Assembly: GCA_035533075.1 (NCBI GenBank)
Contig: DATLUO010000068.1
Coordinates: forward strand, 1-64,000
From: Pirellulales bacterium
Lineage (GTDB): Bacteria > Planctomycetota > Planctomycetia > Pirellulales > JAICIG01
Direction: 5' to 3'
Length of the DNA: 64,000 nt
The position numbers and the translations under genes are program-made. Under the pieces are notes generated by a model, which saw only the letters and a program-made list of their open reading frames with translations, made no database searches and was not told the DNA's origin. Below, in pieces: positions 7,078-17,120 of this stretch. How positions within the stretch are numbered: the stretch's first letter is position 1; every line of letters starts with the position of its first letter.

Positions 7078-10035
7078 ATGAACGATACCACCAAACGCGA
7101 TGCCTTCGGTGTGCGCGATACCTTTGAATCAGGCCGCGGCCGGGTCGGCATCTATCGGCTCTCGAAGCTGGAACAGGCCGGGCTGTGTCGCGTGGCCGAA
7201 TTGCCGTTCTCCATCCGTGTGCTGCTGGAATCGGTCCTCCGCAACTGCGATGGCTATGAGGTCACCGAGCGGCACGTCAAAGACCTGGCGGGCTGGCGGG
7301 CCAGCGCGGTCCCGGAAATCGAGATTCCCTTCAAGCCGGCCCGCGTGGTGTTGCAAGATTTCACGGGTGTGCCCGCCGTGGTCGATCTGGCGGCCATGCG
7401 CAGTGCCATCCAGCGGCTGGGCGGCGATCCGAAGAAGATCAACCCGCTCATCCCCGTGGATTTGGTAATCGACCACTCCGTGCAAGTCGATTACTTCGCC
7501 GACGGGCAGGCGCTCGATCGCAACGTCGACCTGGAATTCGAGCGCAACCGCGAGCGGTACGAGTTTCTGCGCTGGGGGCAGAAGGCGTTCGACAACTTTC
7601 GCGTGGTGCCCCCGGCCGTGGGCATCGTACACCAGGTGAACCTCGAATATCTGGCCAAGGGCGTCTTTGTGCGCGAGGATGATCGTGGTCCCGTCGCCTT
7701 GCCCGACACGCTCGTCGGCACCGACAGCCATACCACCATGATCAACGGCCTGGGCGTCGTCGGCTGGGGCGTGGGCGGCATCGAGGCCGAGGCCGTCATG
7801 CTCGGCCAGCCGCTGTTCATGCTCATGCCCGAAGTGGTCGGCTTTGAACTGACGGGCGAGCTGCGGCCCGGCGCGACGGCTACCGACCTGGTGCTCACCG
7901 TGACGCAGATGCTGCGCAAGCACGGCGTGGTGGGCAAGTTCGTCGAGTTTTTTGGGCCGGGCGTGTCGAACATGCAGTTGGCCGACCGGGCGACCATCGG
8001 CAATATGGCGCCGGAGTATGGCGCCACGATCGGCTTCTTCCCGATCGACCACGAGACGCTCAATTATCTGCGCCGCACGGGCCGCACGGACGACGAAGTG
8101 CAGTTGGTCGAGCGTTATGCGAAGGAACAGGGCCTGTTCCGCACCGACGACACGCCGGCCCCGCCGTTCAGCTCCAAGCTGTCGCTCGAACTGGGCACGG
8201 TCGAACCCTCGCTGGCTGGGCCCAAGCGGCCGCACGATCGCGTGCCGTTGGCGGGCATGAAGCGGTCGTTCGAGAAAGCCTTGCGGGCGCCGGTGAGCGA
8301 GCGCGGCTTTGCACTCGACGAAGCGGCGGTGAAACGCAAAGGGAAGATCGAGACAAACGGGCATAGCATGGAGATCGGCCACGGCGCGGTCGTGATCGCG
8401 GCCATCACGAGCTGCACGAACACGAGCAATCCCAACGTCATGCTGGGGGCGGGACTGCTGGCACGCAAGGCCGTGGCCAAGGGGCTGAAGGTCAAGCCCT
8501 ACGTGAAGACGAGTCTGGCCCCCGGTTCGCGCGTGGTGAGCGATTATCTGGACAAAGCGGGCGTGACCGCCGATTTGCAGGCGCTCGGCTTTTATACCGT
8601 CGGCTACGGCTGCACGACTTGCATCGGCAACAGCGGCCCCTTGCCCGATCCTGTAGCCAAAGCGGTGACCGGCGGCTCGTTGGTGGTTTCCGCGGTTCTG
8701 TCGGGTAACCGCAACTTCGAGGGCCGCATTCACCCGCTGGTGAAGGCCAACTATTTGGCCAGCCCGCCGCTGGTCGTGGCCTACGCCCTGGCCGGCACGA
8801 CGGACATCGACCTGCTCAACGAGCCGCTCGGCACCGGCAACGACGGCCAGCCGGTTTTTCTGGGCGACATCTGGCCCTCGCGCGAAGAAGTGACGCAGGC
8901 GGTGAACGAGACGGTGCTGCCCGAAATGTTCCGCCGACGCTACGCGAATGTGTTTGACGCCAACGAACGCTGGAACGAGATCCCGGTCAGCGGGGGCGAT
9001 CTTTACGATTGGGACGAGGCGAGCACGTATATTCAGGAGCCGCCGTTTCTCATCGACTTGCCGCCGCAGCCCGGACCGATTCAGCCGATCACCGGGGCAC
9101 GGGTGCTGGCGGTGCTGGGCGACTCGATCACGACCGACCATATCTCGCCGGCCGGGTCGATTGCGGCCACGAGTCCGGCGGGGCTTTATCTGCAAGAGCA
9201 TGGTGTGGAGCCACGCGACTTCAACAGCTATGGCGCTCGCCGCGGCAACGATCGCGTGATGACCCGCGGCACGTTCGCCAACATTCGCATCCGCAACCAG
9301 CTTGCACCGGGCACCGAGGGCGGCGTAACGCGGCACCTGCCCGACGGCCAGCCGATGACGATCTACGACGCCTCGATCAAGTACAAAGCCGAGCGCGTGC
9401 CGTTGGTCATTCTGGCCGGAGCGGAATACGGCAGCGGCAGCAGTCGCGATTGGGCCGCCAAGGGCACGCTGCTGTTGGGCGTGCGGGCGGTGATCGCGGT
9501 CAGCTACGAACGCATCCACCGGAGCAATCTGGTAGGCATGGGCATTTTGCCGTTGCAGTTTTTGCCGGGCCAGACCTGGCAATCGCTCGGCCTGACGGGC
9601 GAAGAGCTATACGACATTTTCGGCCTCGATGACAATGTGCAGCCCCGCGGCAAGCTGAAGGTGCGGGCAAAGGCCGCCGACGGTTCTGTGAAGGAGTTCG
9701 AGGCGATCGTGCGGATCGATTCGCCGGTGGAGCGTGACTACTACCGCCACGGCGGAATCTTGCCGACGGTACTCAGAAAGTTGTTGGGCAGCGCCAAACC
9801 GACCGCTTCCCAAACCGTTGGCGCTGCCATTGACCCAAACAGGTCGTATAGTCGGCAAGAAGTCGCCGCTATTCTTGGGAGGAGCGAGGCCAAAGTGCAA
9901 CAACTCTGGGATGCCTGGGATGCCCAAAGCGGACCACGAATCAACTATACCGAACAGACCGGCCGGGGGCCAGCGCGCGTGAGCACTGGGAATCACATTC
10001 AGCAGTATTTGAATGCGTATGGCAATACGCCGTAA
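7078..10035 (+). CDS. acnA: Aconitate hydratase A with a C-terminal extension
   Basis: This enzyme interconverts citrate and isocitrate in the TCA cycle and could serve the methylcitrate cycle with PrpB. The three Fe-S cluster cysteines are visible: C446 in [11 protein letters not shown], and C512 and C515 in [12 protein letters not shown], the spacing of bacterial AcnA. The swivel-domain motifs [13 protein letters not shown] and [17 protein letters not shown] are present. The normal end, [12 protein letters not shown], falls at about residue 903. A further 82 residues follow that are not aconitase and include a helix-turn-helix-like [20 protein letters not shown]. An 11-bp perfect inverted repeat (9787-9797 / 9818-9828) sits exactly at that junction. 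Confidence 0.95.
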   Translation: MNDTTKRDAFGVRDTFESGRGRVGIYRLSKLEQAGLCRVAELPFSIRVLLESVLRNCDGYEVTERHVKDLAGWRASAVPEIEIPFKPARVVLQDFTGVPAVVDLAAMRSAIQRLGGDPKKINPLIPVDLVIDHSVQVDYFADGQALDRNVDLEFERNRERYEFLRWGQKAFDNFRVVPPAVGIVHQVNLEYLAKGVFVREDDRGPVALPDTLVGTDSHTTMINGLGVVGWGVGGIEAEAVMLGQPLFMLMPEVVGFELTGELRPGATATDLVLTVTQMLRKHGVVGKFVEFFGPGVSNMQLADRATIGNMAPEYGATIGFFPIDHETLNYLRRTGRTDDEVQLVERYAKEQGLFRTDDTPAPPFSSKLSLELGTVEPSLAGPKRPHDRVPLAGMKRSFEKALRAPVSERGFALDEAAVKRKGKIETNGHSMEIGHGAVVIAAITSCTNTSNPNVMLGAGLLARKAVAKGLKVKPYVKTSLAPGSRVVSDYLDKAGVTADLQALGFYTVGYGCTTCIGNSGPLPDPVAKAVTGGSLVVSAVLSGNRNFEGRIHPLVKANYLASPPLVVAYALAGTTDIDLLNEPLGTGNDGQPVFLGDIWPSREEVTQAVNETVLPEMFRRRYANVFDANERWNEIPVSGGDLYDWDEASTYIQEPPFLIDLPPQPGPIQPITGARVLAVLGDSITTDHISPAGSIAATSPAGLYLQEHGVEPRDFNSYGARRGNDRVMTRGTFANIRIRNQLAPGTEGGVTRHLPDGQPMTIYDASIKYKAERVPLVILAGAEYGSGSSRDWAAKGTLLLGVRAVIAVSYERIHRSNLVGMGILPLQFLPGQTWQSLGLTGEELYDIFGLDDNVQPRGKLKVRAKAADGSVKEFEAIVRIDSPVERDYYRHGGILPTVLRKLLGSAKPTASQTVGAAIDPNRSYSRQEVAAILGRSEAKVQQLWDAWDAQSGPRINYTEQTGRGPARVSTGNHIQQYLNAYGNTP

Positions 10036-10060
10036 GTGAAATTGGGCATCCAGACCGACG

Positions 10061-10670
10061 ATGCCCCTCCTGATCGACATGCCGCCAATTTATAAACCGG
10101 CCCCACCGTGGAACCCGCCGCGAAGCCGCTATATTCACCTGTATCACGGATGGTACGAGTGACGACGCAGCAAACATAGTCGCTTCCGGGATCGATTTGT
10201 TCCGGTGCCGCCCCGACAGTGACTTCGGTCGTGGTTTTTACACAACGTCGAGCAAGCAACAGGCTCGTGACTGGGCCTGGGCACGGCTCTACGATCCGTC
10301 GTCCAGGTTCAAACGAAATACCATGCCTGTGGTTCTTCAGTTCCGAGTCGATCGACATGATTTGGCAGAATTAACGTCGATTAGCTTTGTTGTCGGAGCG
10401 AGGCGGAAAATCGCATTCTGGAGCCTTGTCCAACGCTGCCGGCAGAGTACCGCTGCAGTCATTAATGACCACCGCGGGCCGGTTGCTCTCAAAGACGGAA
10501 CCCGGTGGTACGATATGGTTTGTGGACCGGTCGCAGCATTCTGGCGGCAGAGGGCGGCGATGCATGATGCCGACCAGTTCAGTTTCCACACCCCGCGCGG
10601 TGTCCGATTGCTTCAGCAGTTAATCGGCAGAGGATCGAGCAATTTTTTTAAGTCCGAAACGGTTGAGTGA
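10061..10670 (+). pseudogene. DUF3990 (ADP-ribosyltransferase-like) toxin gene, frameshifted
   Basis: From ATG 10061 the first frame gives a proline-rich start and then YIHLYHG, the usual beginning of the DUF3990 / ART-like fold. It stops at once. In the next frame, from about 10152, the family continues as TSDDAANIVASGIDLFRCRP and DFGRGFYTTSSKQQARDWA, running to 10670. A single extra base near 10150 explains this. The gene starts 25 bp after the acnA stop and its end overlaps the next gene by four bases, so it is part of a compact operon. Base composition drops visibly here, which fits acquisition. A sequencing error would make it an intact gene. Confidence 0.65.
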
Positions 10671-11008
10671 CAATGAATTCTGCATCAAGGAAGGAAATGG
10701 CAGCGACTTTTTGGGAGGACGTTGCATGCCTTTTGACCAAGGAGTACGGCCATCCCTCGAAGGTTGCGAGACAGGGAGTTAAAGACTACCGCAAAGAAAT
10801 TATGCGCCGAAACGTCGCCGAAGACGTGGTTTACAATCAGGGCGAAGAGCGAACTGCAAAAGTGGTCGACGTGGTGATCCAAAAGGGGTTGCCCAAGTTC
10901 GTGCAGGCGAAGGCCGTAGCCGCCGGATTAAGTAAAGGTCGAAAAGGGGGCCACGCCAAGCCGGCGGGGAACGGTCGCCAAGTTGCGAAAAAGGGACGAA
11001 GATCATGA
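10667..11008 (+). CDS. Small helical protein coupled to the DUF3990 gene
   Basis: The GTG start overlaps the preceding stop as GTGA; an ATG at 10673 is the alternative. The 113-residue product has a helical N-terminal two thirds (FWEDVACLLTKEY, VARQGVKDYRKEIMRRN). Its tail is very basic and Gly/Lys/Arg-rich (SKGRKGGHAKPAGNGRQVAK). No family is recognised. Position and coupling make it a candidate antitoxin or partner of the toxin-like gene; that role is inference only. Confidence 0.6.
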   Translation: MTMNSASRKEMAATFWEDVACLLTKEYGHPSKVARQGVKDYRKEIMRRNVAEDVVYNQGEERTAKVVDVVIQKGLPKFVQAKAVAAGLSKGRKGGHAKPAGNGRQVAKKGRRS

Positions 11009-11115
11009 AGCGCGCGCGGAATGTCCGCGCTCGAAACGGAGCTTACTTTTCGGTGCCGCGCTTCACGGTCCGCGGAATTGGAGAATACGGCGGCGCCCGA
11101 ACCTATGAGCCGCGA

Positions 11116-11610
11116 TCAGCGTCGTCCGCCAACGGTTTCCTGAGCGACGATTTCCAGGTTATCGCGATAGTAGTCGATCGCTTCTGTTGGATTGAGGTTG
11201 AAGATGGTCCGACCCTCGGTTTCCCAGCGGACGCCGCGCAGGCGAAACTCGGCGGTCGCCGCGCGAAGGCTGCCGACCGCTTCAACGTGCTCCATGCCGC
11301 CGCCCTCGACGGCCTCGAAGCCGATCGTCACCGCCACGAAGGCGCACAATTCCCCGCTGCGGCGATCGCGGGCGTAGGAAACGTCGTCTTCGAAATCGCA
11401 AGACGACCAACGCAGGCCGCGGGGCTTGCCGCTGGCGGCCGCAAGCTGAAAGAACTTGGCCTCCAGCCGCTCGCGGCAACGATGGAACTCGCGTCGAGCG
11501 CGTTCATAGCGAGACGCCCGCAACGCCGAGCGGACTGGACCGTAGGCGATCGCGGCGAGGATGCCCACCACCGCGCACGCACCGGCCGCAATGGCAATCC
11601 ATTCGATCAT
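11116..11610 (-). CDS. Hypothetical membrane-anchored protein
   Basis: Starting at the methionine of MIEWIAIAAGACAVVGILAA, the 164-residue protein has one N-terminal membrane helix. A basic helix follows (SALRASRYERARREFHRCRE) and then a soluble region rich in strands. Eight residues of alternative upstream start exist (11634). I do not recognise the family. It is separated by about 60 bp from the next minus-strand gene. Confidence 0.6.
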   Translation of the reverse strand: MIEWIAIAAGACAVVGILAAIAYGPVRSALRASRYERARREFHRCRERLEAKFFQLAAASGKPRGLRWSSCDFEDDVSYARDRRSGELCAFVAVTIGFEAVEGGGMEHVEAVGSLRAATAEFRLRGVRWETEGRTIFNLNPTEAIDYYRDNLEIVAQETVGGRR

Positions 11611-11671
11611 GGCCGCAGACTCCTGAGCAAGCACGAGATGACCGGCCGCGCTCGTTCGGCGGTCGACACCC

Positions 11672-12304
11672 TTATTCTAAAGCTTCGCCGCCACTTCCGG
11701 CAAGCAAGTGGTGTTCGGACATCGTAAAGCTGCGCACCGACTGCCCGACATCGGTCGAAACGGTCACGGTGTGGGCGGCGGGCAGGTCGAACCCACCGAC
11801 CGTCGTCCAGCGGTCGTCGATCGCTTCACTGCGCAGCAGCCGGCCGCCGGCGTCGTCCCAGTAATGAACGGTGTAGCTCCGCGGCAGAAAGTGGCCGTCG
11901 GCCGTCCGCTGGTTGTCGAGCACGGTGATAGTCATGTTCTGCCGCCCCAGGGCACGATTCACGACGCTGATCTGGCGGTCTTTCACGCGATAGCTCGACG
12001 CGAAGTCGCCGCCGTCGAACAGCAGCAACCTGCCCAGCGGGTGCTGCACGTCATCGTCGCCGAACCAAAGCCGCAGCCGCTCGCCGGGCGTCGTTTGCCG
12101 CCACAGCGTCGTGTGGGCCACTTTGTCGATGAATCGCGGATCGCCGGCCGTCGCATGTTCGCTGAAATAGACCTCGGCCGCACGCCCGCCCTCCGCCGGC
12201 GGCGTGATGCGGATGAACAAGAAATGTGCTTGGGCGGGTTGCGCTCTCGCCGCCAGTAAAAGAATCAACAGACCACCGAAAAGCCAGCGGGCGAGGTTCA
12301 GCAT
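11672..12304 (-). CDS. Secreted protein, DUF4198/DUF3386-like, short form
   Basis: A clear signal peptide (LARWLFGGLLILLLAARAQPAQA) precedes HFLFIRITPP, the beginning typical of DUF4198-like secreted beta proteins. The end (RWTTVGGFDLPAAHTVTVST, VRSFTMSEH) resembles DUF3386. At 210 residues it seems shorter than relatives I recall with both parts, so an internal deletion is possible. Likely periplasmic or surface-associated; function unknown. Confidence 0.6.
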   Translation of the reverse strand: MLNLARWLFGGLLILLLAARAQPAQAHFLFIRITPPAEGGRAAEVYFSEHATAGDPRFIDKVAHTTLWRQTTPGERLRLWFGDDDVQHPLGRLLLFDGGDFASSYRVKDRQISVVNRALGRQNMTITVLDNQRTADGHFLPRSYTVHYWDDAGGRLLRSEAIDDRWTTVGGFDLPAAHTVTVSTDVGQSVRSFTMSEHHLLAGSGGEALE

Positions 12305-12392
12305 GCAAGCATTCCTTTTCTCTGAGGACGGTTTACCGCCGCATTGGGCCCAAGTCGCGCTCAGCCCAGCATTTGGCGTCAGAACCGTCCCA

Positions 12393-12665
12393 CTACGGCC
12401 GTGAATGGCTGGGCGGGCGAATGCCCAGAATCTCGTTCATTTCATCGAGCAATGCTCTCTTTGCCAGCAAATCGAGACTCGTCAGATCCCGGTCCCCAAA
12501 CCGATCGCGCAAGTCGGGGTGCAACGCCAGAATCCGGACGATGTGCTTGTCAAGATCGCAGTCGAGGACCAATCCGCGCAGGCGGTCGACGTCGGGCCTA
12601 AGCCGATCGGCGGGAAGATCGACACCGCCGGTCACTGGAACAAAGTCATCGTGAAATGTAGGCAT
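12393..12665 (-). CDS. Hypothetical 90-residue protein coupled to a GNAT gene
   Basis: The ATG shares one base with the stop of the upstream acetyltransferase gene (TGATG at 12663-12667), so the two are co-translated. The product (MPTFHDDFVPVTGGVDL onward) is acidic and Leu/Asp/Arg-rich with no membrane segment. It is not recognised. Confidence 0.55.
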   Translation of the reverse strand: MPTFHDDFVPVTGGVDLPADRLRPDVDRLRGLVLDCDLDKHIVRILALHPDLRDRFGDRDLTSLDLLAKRALLDEMNEILGIRPPSHSRP

Positions 12666-13264
12666 CAGAGCAATCCTTCCTGCGTGAGCCACGCTTGGGC
12701 CGATTCAGCGGGCAGTTCATATTCAATCATACCATCGTCGCGTTCCCGCGTCGCGATGAAGCCGCGGTTTTCATAGAACGCACGAGTCCGTTCGCTTGGA
12801 AGCGACATCAAGTTCACGCGTCCGTTCAAGCCGAGCCAGTAGCTATGGCAGACGGTGCGCAGCAAGAGCCCTTTTCCGACCCCTGCGAAGCGGGGCGACG
12901 GAACAAGCCAGGGGCGATTTCTTGGTGCAGCGGCGAGCCGGTCGACGTACACCGTTCCGAACTCGGGCGACAAGAACGATCGCGCGTCAATGCGATAACT
13001 GATTGCCCCTTGGATGTCGCCGTCATCGGTTTGCGCCCCGATGAAGTCCCAGACCAGCGAGTTTCGGTGCTCGCCAACAAGCTTTCGCCAGACCCAATGG
13101 TGGTCGCCCTCTTGCGCACGTTTAGATTTCGAGACGCCCTCGAGCTGCCACCATTGTGCGTCAATTCTGTTTGCAGCCAATGTTCGCGTTAGCTCGACGA
13201 GCGCGGCACTCACCTCGATTCCGTGCCAATGATCGAGGAGCCGAATCTCGGACGGCATGTTCAT
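12665..13264 (-). CDS. GNAT-fold N-acetyltransferase-like protein
   Basis: A 199-residue protein whose second half follows the GNAT plan: a YVDRLAAAPRNRP strand, a loop with FAGVGKGLLLRTVCHSYWL corresponding to the acetyl-CoA motif, and a terminal RTRAFYENRGF helix-strand. The Gly-rich acetyl-CoA loop is weaker than the usual RxxGxG/A. The substrate is unknown. It overlaps the next gene by one base. Confidence 0.65.
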   Translation of the reverse strand: MNMPSEIRLLDHWHGIEVSAALVELTRTLAANRIDAQWWQLEGVSKSKRAQEGDHHWVWRKLVGEHRNSLVWDFIGAQTDDGDIQGAISYRIDARSFLSPEFGTVYVDRLAAAPRNRPWLVPSPRFAGVGKGLLLRTVCHSYWLGLNGRVNLMSLPSERTRAFYENRGFIATRERDDGMIEYELPAESAQAWLTQEGLL

Positions 13265-13573
13265 GGCTGGTCTAAGTTAGGTGACCTGATCGTAGTGGGA
13301 CGACGGCGGCATGTCCAAAAAGAGGACGTCGCAGGGAGAGGCTGAAGAACGCCAAATTGTACCCAAGTTGCCTTGCATTCGGCAGGCGTTGCCTTTTGAC
13401 AACACGCGGTGGACTTCCGGCAACTCTCGTCGGCGAGCTTAAGGATACCAAGTGGAAGTAACCTGCTTCGCCGCCGCTGGTTACATGCGATGGCACTCGC
13501 GCGGCATTCGCCTTGCGGTACGAGTCCAGCACCTGATGCCTGACGCCTAACATAACATCGCCTTTCCCACTCC
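13265..13573. other. Intergenic stretch with a CCTGAYG heptamer run
   Basis: No gene is supported here. Three heptamers (CCTGATG, CCTGACG, CCTAACA) lie at 13532-13552, ending 21 bp before the next start codon. The rest shows nothing recognisable. Confidence 0.6.
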
Positions 13574-14686
13574 ATGCTCCACGTCACAGAAATCAACGAT
13601 CCGGCAGAACTCGCGGGCTGCCGCGTCCTTTGGAAGTCGCTGTTGGCCAAAACACCGGGTGCGACGTTCTTTCAATCGCTCGACTGGCTGGAGCCTTATT
13701 GGCGGCATTTCGGGCACGACCAGAAGCTGCGCGTGCTCGTGGTCCGCGCCGGCGACGAGACCCTCGGCATCGTGCCGTTGGTCGTCCGCACCGAGAAAGC
13801 CAAACTGGGCAGGGCGCGGGTGCTCACCTATCCGCTCGATCACTGGGGCACTTTCTATGGCCCGATCGGAGCCCAGCCCGCGGCCACCTTGATCGCCGCC
13901 TTGCAATACCTCCGTACGCGGCCGCGAGATTGGGATTTGCTCTCGCTGCGCTGGGTGCATCGCGACGGCGGCGATCGGGGACGGACGCTACGGGCCATGC
14001 GGTTCGTCGGTTGGACCCCGCTGGAAGAGCCTGGCGAACAGGTTCCCGTCATCGACATGAGCGGTCCGTGGGACGACTATTGGTCGACGCGCGACGGCCA
14101 TTGGCGCGGCAACGTGGCCCGCAGCCAACGCAGGCTGTCCGAACAGGGCGAGATCGACTATGTCCGTTATCGACCGGCGGGCATCGCCTACGGCGACGCC
14201 GACCCGCGCTGGGATCTGTTTGAGCAGTGCCTGCGGGTGGCACGCCAGAGTTGGCAAGCGGGCGTGCGCCATGGCACGACGCTCTCGCACGACTCGCTGG
14301 CTGCGTACCTGCGCGATGCCCACCTGGCGGCCGCACGTGCCGGCGGCCTCGATCTGAATCTCTTGACGGTGGGCGGCCGCCCGGCGGCGTTCGCCTATAA
14401 CTTTCACCATCACGGTCATCTGTTTGGCCTGCGGATGGGTTACGATGCCGCGGTCAGTCGTCACGGGTGCGGCACGGTGCTTTTGCGGCGGATGGTCGAA
14501 GACAGCTTCCGCCGCGGCGACCACACCTTCGACCTTGGTCCCGCCTCGCTCGATTGCAAAAGGCACTGGCAGACGTCGGTCGAAACGAGCTATCGCTACA
14601 CGCATTTCGCGTCCCGCGCCCCCCGCGTTCAAGCGCTGCGGTTGAAACGCCATGTTCAACGCCGCTTGGCGGCCCACATTGGATAA
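13574..14686 (+). CDS. CelD/BcsL-type acetyltransferase (FemAB-like GNAT)
   Basis: A 370-residue cytoplasmic protein of the CelD/BcsL acetyltransferase class. It has an N-terminal TFFQSLDWLEPYWRHFG segment and the central WRGNVARSQRRLSEQGEIDY typical of these enzymes. The C-terminal GNAT-like fold includes GGRPAAFAYNFHHHGHLFGL, GCGTVLLRRMVEDSF and DLGPASLDCKRHW. Members are usually tied to exopolysaccharide or cell-surface acylation, but no polysaccharide cluster is adjacent. The acceptor cannot be predicted. Confidence 0.8.
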   Translation: MLHVTEINDPAELAGCRVLWKSLLAKTPGATFFQSLDWLEPYWRHFGHDQKLRVLVVRAGDETLGIVPLVVRTEKAKLGRARVLTYPLDHWGTFYGPIGAQPAATLIAALQYLRTRPRDWDLLSLRWVHRDGGDRGRTLRAMRFVGWTPLEEPGEQVPVIDMSGPWDDYWSTRDGHWRGNVARSQRRLSEQGEIDYVRYRPAGIAYGDADPRWDLFEQCLRVARQSWQAGVRHGTTLSHDSLAAYLRDAHLAAARAGGLDLNLLTVGGRPAAFAYNFHHHGHLFGLRMGYDAAVSRHGCGTVLLRRMVEDSFRRGDHTFDLGPASLDCKRHWQTSVETSYRYTHFASRAPRVQALRLKRHVQRRLAAHIG

Positions 14687-14710
14687 AGGCGTATTGTCAC
14701 TCGCACGAAC

Positions 14711-15163
14711 TTATGTCGTCGATCGGCCCACGGGCGAAGCCAGGTCGGCAAAAAGCTCAAGCTGCAAGTCGCGCAGCCGCGGCGCCGCACTCCGCCAGCG
14801 GTCGCCGCAAGCCGCGGGGTCGAAACGTTGCGGCTCAAGAAAGAGCAGGGCTGGCTCGCTCAGGTGGTGATGGCGGGCCAGCCGCAGCAAGAACCACCAA
14901 TCGAGCCAGCTCAGCCGGTGAGCTCGGCACAACTCGCGAAACAGCGCCTGCGAGCTGTTGTTGTTCGATTGGCTTTCCGATTTGACGAACACGCGGGCCA
15001 CCCCCCAGACGCTGACAAAAAACAGGCAGAAGATCATCAACGCGGTCGCCAGGCCGCTGGTGTCGAAATCGGTCTGCCGATGGTGCATGCCGCGCATCAC
15101 GTTGCGGATGGCATGCTGATCGGCGAACAAGACCGGGTACAGCCGCCCGACGAGGTTATCCAT
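14711..15163 (-). CDS. Hypothetical single-helix membrane protein
   Basis: A 150-residue protein with one strong membrane helix (ATALMIFCLFFVSVWGVARVF) after a ~35-residue N-terminal part. A soluble Leu/Trp/Arg-rich domain follows (HRLSWLDWWFLLRLARHH). Its start lies 8 bp inside the end of the HEAT-repeat gene, implying translational coupling and a shared function. The family is not recognised. Confidence 0.65.
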   Translation of the reverse strand: MDNLVGRLYPVLFADQHAIRNVMRGMHHRQTDFDTSGLATALMIFCLFFVSVWGVARVFVKSESQSNNNSSQALFRELCRAHRLSWLDWWFLLRLARHHHLSEPALLFLEPQRFDPAACGDRWRSAAPRLRDLQLELFADLASPVGRSTT

Positions 15164-16853
15164 GTGCCTGCTCCAGTTGTTCGACCGGGACGGCTGGTTC
15201 GTTGTCCGCGGCTTCGATGGAATCCGCCAAGAGTGCCATCTCCGGCCGCCGGCGATAAAGCTTCTCCAGACTGTCGGTGGCTGCCTCGCGCACCGTCAAG
15301 CTCGTGTCGCGCTCGGCCGTGCGCAGGGCCAGGCAAGCGTTGGCCGAGTCGCACTGCCCCAGTGCCCGTGCGGCTTCGAGCCGGACCAGATGATCCTCGT
15401 CCTCGATGCGGGCGATGACGGCCGCTTCGAGTTGTTTGACCACCTGCATCGCTTCGGCCACTTGCAGCGCCCGAATGCGTCGGCGGCGCGAAAGGGCCTG
15501 CATTTCTTCAATGAGCTGAGGCACGGCGTCGGGATCGACTTTGCGGACCAGCATGCCGGTGCTGCGGCGGACTTGGTCTTCGAGCATGTCGAAGGCGGCA
15601 AGATAGCGTGCGAAGCTGAACTCCGACAGGCTCTGCCGGGCGGCCTGCCGCACCGACGGCTCGGAACTCTCGGCCAGTTCGACCAGGAGTGAAACCGCGC
15701 CCGGAATGCCTCGCTCGCGCAATTGGCTGAGCACGGCCGACTGCACCTGCGGATCATCGTCGGCCAGGGCCTTGAGGGCCACATTGTTGGCCTCGCTGCC
15801 GTGAAATTGGGCCAGCGCCGCGACGGCTGCCCGGCGTCCGCCCACGGTGCCGGCCGCCATCAAGTGGGCGATGATGTCGAAGGCTTCCAGCCGGTTCATG
15901 CCGGAGGCCATCACCAGTTCGACCACGCTGTGCTGTGCGGCATCGTCGAGCTCGTCGAGCAGGGCCTCGTTCGGCCTCAGCCAGGCAAAATGCTCGATGC
16001 GGGCCAGGTTGCGTTTGGCCGTCGCCGACGGCTCGCTGCCGATCTTGCGGAGCAGGGCTTTGACGAACGGAGCGTCGCGGCGATGAGCGATGGCGGTGAG
16101 CGCGGCCGAGGGCGCCTGCGGATCGTCGATCGAGCTCAGCAGCAGCCGCAGCACGCCCGGACGCGTGCCGTGCGTGAGGGTCTCGATCACCGGACGATAA
16201 CTGGCGTGCAGCGGATCGAACAGAAGCTGCTTCAGGGTGGCGTTGTCGCGTTCGCAGAGCATCAAGAACGCCTCGACCGGCTCGTTGCGGCGGTGACGCG
16301 CGTAGCGCATGACCGAGGCTTCCAGGGTGCTGACCAAATGCCCGCGGAGCGTCCGCGGGTCTTGTCGCGGACGAAAATTATGGGTGCCGGCCAGGTCGTC
16401 GTAGAACAGCTCGGCCAGTTTCAGGGCCGTTTCAGCCGCCAAGGGAGCGTTCGGGTTCGATTCATTCTCCAGCACGTTGATGAGTGCGGGCATCAAGTCA
16501 TATTCGTGGAACCAGAGGATGGCCTGGCAACTGTTGGCGCAGCTTTGGCCGTCGCTGGAAACGAGTGCGTCTCGCAGCGCGTGCGACATGGTGCCGCGAT
16601 ATTCGTGCAGGATTTCCCGCCAGTGCGGGTCGAGCGCGTGCAGGCGGCGCAGCAACTGTTGATGGCCGGCCAGGCTGTGGCGCTTCAGCAGCGTCCGCAG
16701 GGCCGCTTCGCTCACGTGGCGATCGGGCGATTCAAGCGCGTGCAAAAGCAGGCCCGTCGCCGCCTCGTTTTCGGTGCGGGCAAGCAGGTCAAATGTAATC
16801 GAAAGTCCTTCGTGGGGCGGCACCGCCGTTGCTCCTGGCGCGTAATAAGTCAC
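15156..16853 (-). CDS. HEAT-repeat protein
   Basis: A 565-residue all-helical protein made of ~30-residue repeats of the HEAT / PBS-lyase type, clearest in GGRRAAVAALAQFHGSEA, EPSVRQAARQSLSEF, HLVRLEAARALGQCDSANA and SLTVREAATDSLEKL. No catalytic motif or signal peptide is seen, so it probably acts as a cytoplasmic scaffold. It is followed, with overlap, by a small membrane protein that may anchor it. Confidence 0.8.
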   Translation of the reverse strand: MTYYAPGATAVPPHEGLSITFDLLARTENEAATGLLLHALESPDRHVSEAALRTLLKRHSLAGHQQLLRRLHALDPHWREILHEYRGTMSHALRDALVSSDGQSCANSCQAILWFHEYDLMPALINVLENESNPNAPLAAETALKLAELFYDDLAGTHNFRPRQDPRTLRGHLVSTLEASVMRYARHRRNEPVEAFLMLCERDNATLKQLLFDPLHASYRPVIETLTHGTRPGVLRLLLSSIDDPQAPSAALTAIAHRRDAPFVKALLRKIGSEPSATAKRNLARIEHFAWLRPNEALLDELDDAAQHSVVELVMASGMNRLEAFDIIAHLMAAGTVGGRRAAVAALAQFHGSEANNVALKALADDDPQVQSAVLSQLRERGIPGAVSLLVELAESSEPSVRQAARQSLSEFSFARYLAAFDMLEDQVRRSTGMLVRKVDPDAVPQLIEEMQALSRRRRIRALQVAEAMQVVKQLEAAVIARIEDEDHLVRLEAARALGQCDSANACLALRTAERDTSLTVREAATDSLEKLYRRRPEMALLADSIEAADNEPAVPVEQLEQAHG

Positions 16854-17120
16854 GCAACTCTAGGTTTTTATCGCTGCCCGGCGATAGACGCGGCGCGAGG
16901 CGCCAAACGGTTACTTGATTTAGCCCGTGTTTCCGTTCAAATTGGAACTAACGGCTCTCGACGCTGCTGAGACCGCCGGAACCGTAGCCCGCTTGCTCCG
17001 CACGCGGAACCGGGGGCCTAGAACTGCTACAATCGTCACGCACGGCCGCGCTGGTTGTTGTCCTGCCCGGTTCCGCGCGTGCCCCTGACCCCGCCTTTTC
17101 GACTTGCCGAGAAACCTCAT

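Noticed and set aside
7129-9582. 817-codon minus-strand frame
   Set aside because: Antisense of aconitase, whose Fe-S motifs are unambiguous.
11005-11727. 240-codon plus-strand frame overlapping the end of the 113-residue gene by ATGA
   Set aside because: Antisense to the membrane-anchored protein at 11116-11610; no domain. Only the overlap looked suggestive.
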